Assembly (NCBI RefSeq): GCF_026020075.1
Contig: NZ_CP102772.1
Location: 4,492,501-4,556,500, forward strand
Reading direction: 5' to 3'
Source: Bosea sp. NBC_00550
Lineage (GTDB): Bacteria > Pseudomonadota > Alphaproteobacteria > Rhizobiales > Beijerinckiaceae
DNA: 64,000 nt
Made by a program: the position numbers and the translations under genes. Below, piece by piece: positions 24,051-32,860 of this stretch. Position 1 is the stretch's first letter. The number at the start of each line of letters is the position of its first letter. The notes under the pieces were generated by a model. The model worked only from the letters and a program-made list of their open reading frames with translations, ran no database searches and was not told the DNA's origin.

Positions 24051-27000
24051 CACCGCGCCGAACTGATCTCCACCGCGCCGAAACCCGTCCGGCCGAAGCG
24101 GTCGGGCCGGTACATGTCCTCGATCACGGCGGCGGGGGAAACGTATCGGCCGGGCGAGACCGCTCGCGCGATATAGGCGACGGTGTAGGAGAGCTTGTCG
24201 GTCTTCGAGCCCGAGCGCTCGAAGGCGGCGACATAACGGTCGTCGCGCGACTCGGTATGAACAGGCGAGACCTCCTGCTTCAGCCAGTCGAGCCCCGCGA
24301 CCGAGGCGCCCTCGGTCAGGTTGGCGTTCTCGATCTCCAGCCCGGCCGGGACGGGGTCGACCAGCAGCAGCCTTCCATAGCGCGGCGCGCCCTCGGTCAC
24401 GGTCAGCGCCACGACATAGCGCTCGTTCTGGCGCAGGCGCGCGGGATCGGCCCGCTCGCCCTTCATCGTGTAGATCACCCGCTCCAGCCCAAAGCCCTGG
24501 TTCAGCGCCGGTTCGGGCGCGCTCGGGATGCCCGCCACGGTGATGACGGCCTGTGCGCTGGCCGCGCCGGGATTGGAGATGATCAGGGACTTCGCCTCCA
24601 GCGCCTCGGCCGAGAGCGTGCGATAGAGCGCGCCTTTCCGGGCCGTGCCGTCCACCGTCAGCGTCATGCCCTCGGCATCCTTGGCCATGGCCTGCGCCGC
24701 CAGCACCATCCACATCTGCTCCTGCGTCGAGGTGTAGCTGTCGCGGGCGCTGTTGCGGGTGGCGTCGAGGATCGAGACGGCGCGGCTGATGTCGGCGCGC
24801 TCGCCATTGGCCTCCGCGATCAGTGCGAGCACGCCGGCGCCGTCGCGCAGGCGCGAGCCGTAATCCGGCCGCGAGAGACCGTCATCACCAGCCTGCTGCA
24901 AGAGCCCGAGCGCGCTGGTGAAAGCGGCGCGGCCGCGGCCGCGATCGCCCAGCGCCGAGAGCGCCGCGCCGATCTGGGCGCGGGCGAGCGGGGTCGCGAA
25001 ATCGCCGAGCTTGTTGTCGGCGAGATAGCGGAGATCGCCCATCACCGGCCGGCCGTTGCGGGCGAGCACATAGAGCGCATAGGCGATGCCGGCCGCTTCC
25101 TCCTTGTTGATGTCGCCGGTGTTGACGACTTGGTTGCGCAGGCGGTCGAGCGCGAGGTTGAAGGCGATCTGCGGCACGGCGAACTGCTTCTCGCGAGCCC
25201 GCGTCAGGAAGTCTGCGACGAAGGCGTCGAGCCACAAATCCTCGCCGCCGACGCTCCACAGGCCGAAGGAGCCGTTGCCGCCCTGGCGGGCAAGCACGCG
25301 CTCGATCGCGTTCTGCACGCGCTCGTCGGCCTTGTCGTCGAGGGCGAGCTGCTCCATCGAGGCGAGCTGATTGACCGCTAGCAGCGGCAGGGCGCGCGAG
25401 ACGGTCTGCTCGGTGCAGCCATAGGGGTAGCGGTCGAGCGCCTTGAGCAGGCCGGGCACGTCGAGCGAGCCGAAGGGCGAGACCGTCACCGAGACCTGGC
25501 CCGAGTTCGGCACGAGATCGGCCATCAGGTCGGAGGAGACGGTGATCGCCCCGCCATTGCCGGGGATGGCCCGGACGATGCGGCGAGCGATGGTGGCAGC
25601 CGAGGGCTGCACGCGCACGGCGAGGTTCTGCACCGTGCCGATGCCGTTCGGGCCGGAGACGCGCACGTCGAACTCGGCGCGGCCGAGGCCGGCGGCGGTG
25701 ACCGGGATCGTCATCTGCGTCTTGGCGCCGGCCGCGAGCTGCATCGTGCGGCGCGTCGCGTCGGCCGCGACCACCACCGGGCCCTTCACGTCGAGATCGA
25801 CGGTATAAGCGCCGGCAGGACCCTCGACATTGTCGACCTGCAGATGGAAGCGCGATTGGTCGCCGATGGCGAGGAAGCGCGGCAGCGTCGCCTGCGCCAC
25901 GATTTGGTCGCGCACGATCACGTCGGCGCTGGCCTGGCCGGTGCGCCCGGTCGACCAGGCGACGCCCATGACGCGGACCGAGCCGTTGAAGGCGGGCATG
26001 TCGAAATCGATCTTCGCCGTGCCGTCAGCCCCGACCCTGACCACGCCGGAATAGCGGGCGAGCGGCTCTTGCGTCGGCTTCTCACCATCCATCTTGGGTG
26101 CGGCATCGCCGCCGGTGCGGATCGCACCGCGCGTGCCCTGCATGCCGTCGATCAGATAGCCGTAGAGGTCGCGCAGGTCGTGGCCGAGCTGGCGCTGTCC
26201 GAAGAAGAACTTGCTGGGATCAGGGCTCTCGTAGCGGGTGAGATTGAGGATGCCGATATCGACGGCCGCGAGCGTGACATAGGCCTCCTCGCCGGCCTTC
26301 ATGCCGGTGACCTTGACCGGAAGCGACAGCGTCGAGAGCGGACGCACCAGCTGCGGCGCGCCGAGATCGACAGCCAGCGTGCGCTGTTCCTTGCCGATCT
26401 GGAACCAGGACAGGCCGATGGCGCGGCCGGGCAGGCGCTTGGCGGCGGTATCCATGGGCCGATGCGCGAGCACGACGAGATAGGCGCTGGCGCCCCATTC
26501 CGCTTTCACCGGGATCGAGGCGGTGGTGCCGCCTTCCGCGATGTCGATGGTGCGGATATCCGCGACCTTGTCGGTGATCACCGCGAGCGTCGCCTTTCCG
26601 GCGAAGCGCGGCGAGAGGCGGAGCTGCAGGCTCTCGCCATCGGCGTAAGCAGCCTTGTCCAGCGCGACGTCGAGCACATCCGGCGTATCCGCCGTCTTGT
26701 CGCTCTCATAGCCGACGCTGAAGGAAACGGAGGTCTCGGCGGCCTCGTTGCCGTCAGAGGTCACGTCGAGCCGGTAATTGCCCCATTCGACGGGTGCCGC
26801 GATCCTGGCGCCTGCGGCTTCCGCCACCGCGATCTCGCCATCGGCGACACGGCGGGTGGTCTTGACGCCCTCATAGTTCCAGCGGCCGTCCTGGAAGAAC
26901 CACTGGTAGTTGCGACGGACCTTCGACAGCACCCATTTGACGCCGGGGCGGGCGAGGCGCTTGCCGTCGCCGGTGGCCATGATGACTTCGAAATTCGCGG

Positions 27001-29305
27001 TCTGGCCGTTGCCGAGATCGCCGTCCCTGAAGAGCTTCTTCACGCCGATAGCGGCGCCCTTGGGCACGATCGGCAGGGTGACGGAGCGGGCGATGGCGCG
27101 CCCGCCGGGTTCGCCGACGCGCACGGTCATCTCGACCTCGAGCGGGCGGTTGGTGTCGGGCTGCTGGACCGGATTGGTGATCACCGCCTTGCCGGCAGCG
27201 TCGGTGGTGGCACTCTCTTCGAACTCGCTCTGGACCGGCTCGAACTCCTCGTCGGTCAGGCCGACCTGATAATCCTTGAAACCGGGGATGGCGCTCGCGC
27301 CCGCCGCGCGGATCGTCATCGAGCCGGTGACGTCGAGCGCGGAGCCCGGCGCGCCGTAGAGATAGCGCGCGTTGACGTTGAGCTCGGCCGGCTCGCCGGC
27401 CTGCAGCAGCGGCGTCTTGGGCGACAGCGTCAGCTCCAGCCGCTCGGGGACATAATCCTCGACGAGGAAGGAGGTCTCGCCGATCGCCTGCCCCTTCGGG
27501 TCGGAATAGGCGAGGACGCGCCATGTCCCGGTCGCCGCGCCGGAGACGAGCTGGATCGAGTGGGCCCGCCCACCCGCGCCCTGATCCTCGACCTGGCGGC
27601 GGCGATACTCGACGCCATCCGGGCGCTTGACGACGAGGGTCAGCGGCAGGCCGGTGACGGCCGCACCCTTGGCGTCGCGCAGCAGCGACGTCAGATAGAC
27701 CGTCTCGCCCGAGCGATAGACGCCGCGCTCGGTATAAAGATAAGCGTCGAGCCCGGCCGGCGCGACGCGGCCCTTCACGCCGCGATCGGACAAGTCGAAA
27801 GCGGTCTGCTTCAGGTCGAGGAAGCCGTAATCCTCGGCGAGCGAGGCGGTGACGAGGCCCGGCGCATTGCCACCCTGGCCCTTGCCCAATCCGGCATCGA
27901 AGCGGGCATAACCGTTGCCGTCCGTCTTCGCCGTGCCGAGTACCTCGTTGTTGCGGGCGACCAGGCGCAATTCCGCATTGGCGACCGGCTTCGCATCGGC
28001 GAGCGAGCGGGCCAGCACATGCACGCCGTCGGGGCCGGTGAAGGAGGTCAGGCCGAGATCGGAGACGACGAACCACTGCGTCGCCCGGGTGGAGCCATCA
28101 TCATAGTCGCCATCGTCGCCGGAGGGCGCCGCGACCGGCCCGCCCGAGGGCTTGGCGAACATCACGTAGACGCCGGGCTTGAGGCTGCCGACAGCCTCCG
28201 TCACCGGGAAGGCGGTGATCACGTCCTGATTGAGCTCGGACTTCACGTCCATCGTGCCGGTCCAGACGCTCTGGCCTTTGTCGCCGGAAATCTGCTTGGC
28301 GGAATAGGAGCCGAGCTGGCCGAGGAAGTCGTCGGAATGGACGGAGTTGATCAGGTTGCGGTCGCCGATCCGCATCACCTCGAGGTCGAGCTTTCCCGAG
28401 TTGACCGAGACGACCGGAATGCCCTGCTGGCCGGTGCGCGGCAGCACGTAGTTCTTGCCGGTGAAGCGAACGGAAGGCGTGCGGTCGCGGACATAGATTT
28501 CGTAATCGGCCGATTTCAGCAGGGTTTCGTCGGGGATGGCGGAGGGCACGCCCTGACGGATGACGATGGCATAACGCTCGCCATGCTTGAGCCCGTCGAC
28601 GCAGATCTGCTTGTCCTCGGCGCTGACGGCGAAGTCGCCTTTCCCGCCTGAGATCGCGACATAGGGCGCGAAATCGACGCGGCCGCGCGCCAGCGCTTCC
28701 GAGAATTCGAAGCAGGCGCGCGGCGAGGCGGCGTCGGAATCGGTCTTGTTGGAGATCAGGCGGAAGCCGCGCTTCTCGCGCAGGCTCTCATAGGAGCTTT
28801 GCAGCGCTGGATTGGCGGCGAGGTCGAGGCTGAGGCGATAGCTGGTCAGCGCCGGGCGCCACAATTCGTTCTTCTCGAAGGTGCGGGCGAGCACGCCCAG
28901 CGACGCGGCCTCGTCATTGCGGTTGGTCGCTCGGCTGTAGGCGAGATAGGCGGCGCTGATCGCGCGCTCGCGCAGCTCCCAGCGCTCGCGATAGTCGCGC
29001 GGCTCGATGGCGTTGGCGGCGCGCGCCATCAGGCGCCAGCCGGCGGCATTGCTGGAATCGGCGACGATCGCGGCATTGGCCTGGGGCAGGGCGGCGCGGG
29101 CGTCGCCGCGGGCGAGCGCGATCTCGCCGGCCCGGATCGCATCGGCGGCGGAGCGGTTCCCGGCCGAGACCTCGCGCTTCAGGCGCTCCTCCAGCCGCTG
29201 CCCATCGGCGAGCAGGTCGTTTCGGACATAGGCCTTCTGGGCGAAGGCGGGTGCGGCTGCGAAGACGAGGCAGAGGGTGAGCGCGAGACGGGATAGCAGG
29301 GTCAT
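24050..29305 (-). CDS. Bacterial alpha-2-macroglobulin (YfhM/MagD-type)
   Basis: 1751 residues with a Sec signal peptide (MTLLSRLALTLCLVFAAAPA, cleavage near AFA-QK). It has tandem MG domains, a bait region, the A2M family domain, and the thioester motif GCTEQ with Cys at about residue 1297, followed by the alpha-helical TED toroid and receptor-binding-like end. It traps proteases in the periplasm. E. coli YfhM is a lipoprotein; here no lipobox is visible, so this protein may be free in the periplasm. AGAGGAA precedes the start. Coupled to pbpC, the conserved partner that repairs damaged wall. Confidence 0.93.
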   Translation of the reverse strand: MTLLSRLALTLCLVFAAAPAFAQKAYVRNDLLADGQRLEERLKREVSAGNRSAADAIRAGEIALARGDARAALPQANAAIVADSSNAAGWRLMARAANAIEPRDYRERWELRERAISAAYLAYSRATNRNDEAASLGVLARTFEKNELWRPALTSYRLSLDLAANPALQSSYESLREKRGFRLISNKTDSDAASPRACFEFSEALARGRVDFAPYVAISGGKGDFAVSAEDKQICVDGLKHGERYAIVIRQGVPSAIPDETLLKSADYEIYVRDRTPSVRFTGKNYVLPRTGQQGIPVVSVNSGKLDLEVMRIGDRNLINSVHSDDFLGQLGSYSAKQISGDKGQSVWTGTMDVKSELNQDVITAFPVTEAVGSLKPGVYVMFAKPSGGPVAAPSGDDGDYDDGSTRATQWFVVSDLGLTSFTGPDGVHVLARSLADAKPVANAELRLVARNNEVLGTAKTDGNGYARFDAGLGKGQGGNAPGLVTASLAEDYGFLDLKQTAFDLSDRGVKGRVAPAGLDAYLYTERGVYRSGETVYLTSLLRDAKGAAVTGLPLTLVVKRPDGVEYRRRQVEDQGAGGRAHSIQLVSGAATGTWRVLAYSDPKGQAIGETSFLVEDYVPERLELTLSPKTPLLQAGEPAELNVNARYLYGAPGSALDVTGSMTIRAAGASAIPGFKDYQVGLTDEEFEPVQSEFEESATTDAAGKAVITNPVQQPDTNRPLEVEMTVRVGEPGGRAIARSVTLPIVPKGAAIGVKKLFRDGDLGNGQTANFEVIMATGDGKRLARPGVKWVLSKVRRNYQWFFQDGRWNYEGVKTTRRVADGEIAVAEAAGARIAAPVEWGNYRLDVTSDGNEAAETSVSFSVGYESDKTADTPDVLDVALDKAAYADGESLQLRLSPRFAGKATLAVITDKVADIRTIDIAEGGTTASIPVKAEWGASAYLVVLAHRPMDTAAKRLPGRAIGLSWFQIGKEQRTLAVDLGAPQLVRPLSTLSLPVKVTGMKAGEEAYVTLAAVDIGILNLTRYESPDPSKFFFGQRQLGHDLRDLYGYLIDGMQGTRGAIRTGGDAAPKMDGEKPTQEPLARYSGVVRVGADGTAKIDFDMPAFNGSVRVMGVAWSTGRTGQASADVIVRDQIVAQATLPRFLAIGDQSRFHLQVDNVEGPAGAYTVDLDVKGPVVVAADATRRTMQLAAGAKTQMTIPVTAAGLGRAEFDVRVSGPNGIGTVQNLAVRVQPSAATIARRIVRAIPGNGGAITVSSDLMADLVPNSGQVSVTVSPFGSLDVPGLLKALDRYPYGCTEQTVSRALPLLAVNQLASMEQLALDDKADERVQNAIERVLARQGGNGSFGLWSVGGEDLWLDAFVADFLTRAREKQFAVPQIAFNLALDRLRNQVVNTGDINKEEAAGIAYALYVLARNGRPVMGDLRYLADNKLGDFATPLARAQIGAALSALGDRGRGRAAFTSALGLLQQAGDDGLSRPDYGSRLRDGAGVLALIAEANGERADISRAVSILDATRNSARDSYTSTQEQMWMVLAAQAMAKDAEGMTLTVDGTARKGALYRTLSAEALEAKSLIISNPGAASAQAVITVAGIPSAPEPALNQGFGLERVIYTMKGERADPARLRQNERYVVALTVTEGAPRYGRLLLVDPVPAGLEIENANLTEGASVAGLDWLKQEVSPVHTESRDDRYVAAFERSGSKTDKLSYTVAYIARAVSPGRYVSPAAVIEDMYRPDRFGRTGFGAVEISSAR

Positions 29306-29688
29306 CGTCGTTCCTCTTCGTCGGCCGCCCGCCAGCGTCGCCGGAGATTGCCTCGGGCGGATGACGGCGTGAGCGGGGCCGGCAGGCTATCACCGCCCGG
29401 CGCGCGTTCAAGTCATGCGAATGCAGGTCGCGGGGTGAAAGCTGAAGGGCCATCTCTTCGGGCTTATTGAACTCCGCCGTCATTCCGGGACTTCGCGATA
29501 GCGAAGGGACCGGAACCCAGAACCGATGCCTTTCGACAGAAAGCTCTCTGCTCTGGCCTCTTCTATCGGCCGCACCGGTTCTGGGTTCCGGGCTCATGCC
29601 TGCCATGCCCCGGATGACCGGCATCTCGGTTGCGGCGCCACGCATTCTGACGCTCAATGCAGCCGCTAGTCCGTTTTCCAAGGATCTG
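29306..29688. other. 383-bp divergent intergenic region with a family A repeat
   Basis: It separates the A2M gene (leftward) from the protease-like gene (rightward). Besides the element at 29477-29620 I see no gene or clear promoter. A CGGGCGGATGACGGCG stretch near 29352 only partly resembles a repeat end. Confidence 0.5.
29477..29620. repeat. Palindromic element, family A
   Basis: 144 bp from CCGTCATTCCGGGAC to GCCCCGGATGACCGG, with inner GGAACCCAGAACCGATGC and CGGTTCTGGGTTCC arms. The right end lacks one A of GGAATGAC. Confidence 0.87.
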
Positions 29689-31146
29689 ATGATGCCGCGC
29701 GCGCTTCGACCTCATTCGCGAAAGAACTCCGTCGCGGCCGCCGCGCTGGCGCTCGCGATGCTGGCGGTGCCGCTTGCGGGTGCATGGGCGCAGGCTCCCG
29801 GCGCGCCGGCTCAGGCTGCCAATCCGCAGATGGCGGCGGCGCAGGCGAGCTTCGAGGCGCTGCCCGAGGCCGAGCGCAAGGCGATCCAGTCCGACCTGAT
29901 CTGGGCCGGGCAGTTCAACGGCGCGGTCAGCGGCTCGTATGGTCCGCTGACCTTCCGGGCGATCAACGCCTTCAAGGGCGCGCGCGGCCCGGCCGATGGC
30001 GTGCTGGCGCCGGCCGATCGAGTCGCCCTGGCGAGGGCCGCGCAGGCTGCGCGCGATGTCGCGGGCTTCCGCGTCCTGGCCGACGACAAGACCGGCGTGC
30101 AGATCGGCATTCCCTCCAAGCTCCTGCCAAGGCGCGACGCGACGCCCACGGGCGGCAGCCGCTGGCAGAGCATCGACGAGAAGGTCACGCTTGACACCTC
30201 CGCCTCGCCGCCGGGCGAGGATCTCGCCGCGCTGTTCGAGAAGGCGACCGCGCTCAACCCGAACAATCCCGGCCGCAAGATCACCTACAAGCTGCTGCGC
30301 CCCGACTTTTTCGTGGTGACGGGCGAGACCCCGACCGGGCGGTTCTATCGCCGCCTCTCGGCCGGGCCGCAGGGCTTGCGCGGCTTCTCGATCGGCTACG
30401 ACAAGGCGCTGGCGCCGACCGTCGACAAGCTCGTCATCGCCATCGCAGCGAGCTTCGAGCCGTTTCCGAGCGGTGCGGTCCCGGCCGCGCCCTCGGCCGT
30501 CGCCGGCACGGCGAGCCCGGCGCCCGGCCTGTCGTCGCTGTTGCCACCGGCCGCGCGCAGCAACGAACGCTACGGCGTCGCGCTGGCGCTCTCGGACAGG
30601 ACGGCCCTGAGCGCAGCCGTCGCCATCGACGGCTGCCGCAGCCTGCGTGTCGGCGGACGCACTGCGAAGCTGCGGCTGAAGGACGATGCGAGCGGGCTCG
30701 TGCTGCTCGATCTCGATGGCGCCGGTGCGGCCAAGCTGCCGGGACTGCGCACCGAGGCGCCGGGCGCGGAGGAGGCGTTGGTTCTGGTCGCCTTCGGCGA
30801 CGATGCTGGCAAACGGGCGGCCGTCGCCCTGCCGGGGCAGAGCGTCCAGGCGGGTGGCAAGCCGGCGCTGCGGGCGCCGCTGCAGCCCGGGCAAGCGGGC
30901 ACCCCGGCCTTCGACCGTCAGGGCCGACTGGTCGGTGTCATCACGGACAATCCCTCCGACAAGGTGCTGATCGCGGGCGTCGCGCCGCAGCGCAGCTATG
31001 CGCTGGCCAACGGGGCGGCAATTCAGGCGATGCTGACCAAGGCCGGCACCTCGCTGCCGCCGGCCGCGGCCGGCTCCGACCTCAGCACCGGCGCGGTGGT
31101 GGAGCGGGTTACGAGCGCGGTCCTGCCCGTCATCTGCGGTCTGTGA
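29689..31146 (+). CDS. Secreted peptidoglycan-binding / trypsin-like protein, probably catalytically dead
   Basis: 485 residues, start at 29689 (AAGGA 5 nt upstream). The signal peptide ends near GAWAQA. Residues about 55-100 resemble a peptidoglycan-binding repeat (LIWAGQFNGAVSGSYGPLTF). After a Pro/Ala linker, residues about 300-480 look like a trypsin fold: SAAVAIDGC takes the place of TNAHVVxGC (His lost), VLLDLDG may keep the Asp strand, and GQAGTPAFDRQGRLVGVI takes the place of GNSGGPxFD (Ser to Ala). I infer a pseudoprotease or binding protein. Divergent from the A2M protease inhibitor gene. Confidence 0.75.
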   Translation: MMPRALRPHSRKNSVAAAALALAMLAVPLAGAWAQAPGAPAQAANPQMAAAQASFEALPEAERKAIQSDLIWAGQFNGAVSGSYGPLTFRAINAFKGARGPADGVLAPADRVALARAAQAARDVAGFRVLADDKTGVQIGIPSKLLPRRDATPTGGSRWQSIDEKVTLDTSASPPGEDLAALFEKATALNPNNPGRKITYKLLRPDFFVVTGETPTGRFYRRLSAGPQGLRGFSIGYDKALAPTVDKLVIAIAASFEPFPSGAVPAAPSAVAGTASPAPGLSSLLPPAARSNERYGVALALSDRTALSAAVAIDGCRSLRVGGRTAKLRLKDDASGLVLLDLDGAGAAKLPGLRTEAPGAEEALVLVAFGDDAGKRAAVALPGQSVQAGGKPALRAPLQPGQAGTPAFDRQGRLVGVITDNPSDKVLIAGVAPQRSYALANGAAIQAMLTKAGTSLPPAAAGSDLSTGAVVERVTSAVLPVICGL

Positions 31147-31245
31147 CATCGGCCAAAATGAGGTGTTGTCACCCGCCGCGCGATCGGCTCAGATAATCCC
31201 GTCACATCAAGGGCGCCCCGTTCAAGGACGAGGAGCGCCCGGACA

Positions 31246-31259
31246 CTAAATCGATTTAG
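31246..31259. promoter_or_regulatory. LacI-type operator candidate upstream of tctC
   Basis: CTAAATCGATTTAG is a perfect 14-bp palindrome with the central CG and AATCGATT core usual for LacI/GalR regulators. It lies 15 bp before the tctC start, immediately before the GGAGG ribosome binding site. No LacI gene is in the window. Confidence 0.55.
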
Positions 31260-31274
31260 CGGAGGAGATGGGGA

Positions 31275-32270
31275 ATGAGCGATTTTATCGACAGGCGTAG
31301 TGTGCTCAAGGGCGCCGCGGCAGCGGGCGCGGCGAGCCTGATCGCGGCGCCGGCACTGGCACAGGCCAACTGGCCGAACCGGCCGCTGACCATGGTCTGC
31401 CCCTGGGGCGCCGGCGGCGGCACCGACGCCACCGCGCGCATCGTGGCGCAGCTTCTGGAGAAGGACCTCGGCCAGCCGGTCAATGTCGTCAACCGCACCG
31501 GCGGCTCCGGCGTCGTCGGCCATTCCGCCATCGCGACGGCGGCGCCGGACGGCTACAATATCGGCATGCTGACGGTCGAGATCGCCATGATGCATCATCA
31601 GGGCCTGACCGAGCTGACGCCTGCGAGCTATGTACCGCTCGGCCTGATGAACGAGGACCCGCCGGGCGTGCAGGTTTCGGCGTCCGGCCCCTACAAGGAC
31701 ATCAAGGGGCTGGCGGACGCGATCAAGGCGGCGGCTCCCGGCAAGCTCAAGGCCTCCGGCACCGGTCAGGGCGGCATCTGGCATCTCGCGCTGATCGGCT
31801 GGCTCGTTTCCATGGGGCTGAAGCCGGACCATGTCGCCTGGGTGCCCTCGAACGGCGCGGCGCCGGCGATGCAGGATCTCGCGGCCGGCGGCCTCGACAT
31901 CGTCACCTGCTCGGTGCCCGAGGGGCGCGCGATGATCGACGCCGGCAAGGCCAAGTCGCTGGCGATCATGGCGAGCGCGCGCAATCCGCAGTTCAAGGAC
32001 GTGCCGACACTCAACGAGACGCTCGGCGTCAACTATTCGATCGGCGCCTGGCGCGGTATCGGCGCGCCGAAAGGACTGCCGCCCGAGATCGCGGCCAAGC
32101 TGACGGCGGCGCTGAAGAAGGCCTTCGACTCGAAGGACTACCAGGACTTCATGAACGCGCGCGGCTTCGGCATGAAGTTCGCGGACGGGCCGGGCTTCGC
32201 CTCCTTCATGGCCGAAAGCGACAAGTCGATGGCCTCCGCCATGAAGGCGGCAGGGCTCGCCAAGGGCTAG
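31275..32270 (+). CDS. tctC: Tripartite tricarboxylate transporter receptor TctC (Bug family)
   Basis: 331 residues behind GCGGAGGAG. The signal peptide MSDFIDRRSVLKGAAAAGAA has a twin-Arg-like DRRSVLK motif and ends near ALA-QAN. Bug-family features: WPNRPLTMVCPWGAGGGTDATAR near the N-terminus, GGSGVVGH, and GWRGIG-like AWRGIGAPKGLP. It delivers a carboxylate to TctAB. Substrate unknown. First gene of a tctCBA operon. Confidence 0.92.
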   Translation: MSDFIDRRSVLKGAAAAGAASLIAAPALAQANWPNRPLTMVCPWGAGGGTDATARIVAQLLEKDLGQPVNVVNRTGGSGVVGHSAIATAAPDGYNIGMLTVEIAMMHHQGLTELTPASYVPLGLMNEDPPGVQVSASGPYKDIKGLADAIKAAAPGKLKASGTGQGGIWHLALIGWLVSMGLKPDHVAWVPSNGAAPAMQDLAAGGLDIVTCSVPEGRAMIDAGKAKSLAIMASARNPQFKDVPTLNETLGVNYSIGAWRGIGAPKGLPPEIAAKLTAALKKAFDSKDYQDFMNARGFGMKFADGPGFASFMAESDKSMASAMKAAGLAKG

Positions 32271-32286
32271 TCGGCGCCAGACCACG

Positions 32287-32318
32287 ACGCCGGGGGCGAG
32301 GAAAGCTCCCGGCGTTTT
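32287..32318 (+). terminator. Partial intrinsic terminator between tctC and tctB
   Basis: ACGCCGGG (32287-32294) pairs with CCCGGCGT (32308-32315), followed by TTTTCGTCTCTT. Placed directly after the receptor gene, it would let receptor mRNA exceed membrane-subunit mRNA. Confidence 0.65.
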
Positions 32319-32355
32319 CGTCTCTTCACGATCAGAATTCCAAGGAGGTTGCCCC

Positions 32356-32847
32356 TTGCAACTATCCGACCGCATTTCCGGCTCTGCCCTCGCCGCGCTG
32401 GGGGCCGCCGCTTTCCTTTACGGTTCGCGATTGCCTCCCGTTCCCGGCCAGCAGGTCGGCCCCTCCGCCTTTCCGATGGTCGTCGGCGCGGGCCTCGTGC
32501 TCTGCGGTGGATTGATCGTCTTCGGGATCGGCCGGCATTTCGAGGAGGTCGCCGAGGCCGATGTCGTCAGCCATGCGACGCCGGAAGAGCTCGCGCCGCT
32601 GCCGGCCTGGCGCAACTGGCTGGCACTGCTGCCGCCGGCCCTGCTCGCCTTCTACGCGCTCGTCTCGGAGACGCTCGGCTTCCTGCCGACGGCCGCGATC
32701 ATGGTGCTCGCCGCCAGCCTCGCCTTCGGCGCCAAACCGAAGCTCGCGGTGCCGCTGGCGATCATCGCGCCCTTCGCGATCAACCTGATCTTCCTCAAGC
32801 TGCTGCGCGTGCCCCTGCCCGGCGGCATCCTGCCCTTCCCTTGGTGA
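32356..32847 (+). CDS. tctB: Tripartite tricarboxylate transporter small membrane subunit TctB
   Basis: 163 residues, starting at TTG (32356) with AAGGAGG 7 nt upstream; there is no better ATG. Four membrane segments and the family motif GPSAFPMVVGAGLVLCGG are visible. The rare start plus the preceding terminator-like hairpin suggest low expression relative to tctC. Confidence 0.9.
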   Translation: MQLSDRISGSALAALGAAAFLYGSRLPPVPGQQVGPSAFPMVVGAGLVLCGGLIVFGIGRHFEEVAEADVVSHATPEELAPLPAWRNWLALLPPALLAFYALVSETLGFLPTAAIMVLAASLAFGAKPKLAVPLAIIAPFAINLIFLKLLRVPLPGGILPFPW

Positions 32848-32860
32848 GCGAGGCCTGACG

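Noticed and set aside
24051..24713. Upstream extension of the pbpC frame to 24713
   Set aside because: It overlaps the conserved A2M C-terminus in another frame and has no coding signal; the TGATG start at 24050 is better.
25844..28651. 935-codon open frame on the plus strand
   Set aside because: It is exactly antisense to the A2M gene, with Asp/Arg/Ala/Gly-rich composition typical of high-GC shadow frames and no ribosome binding site or recognisable domain.
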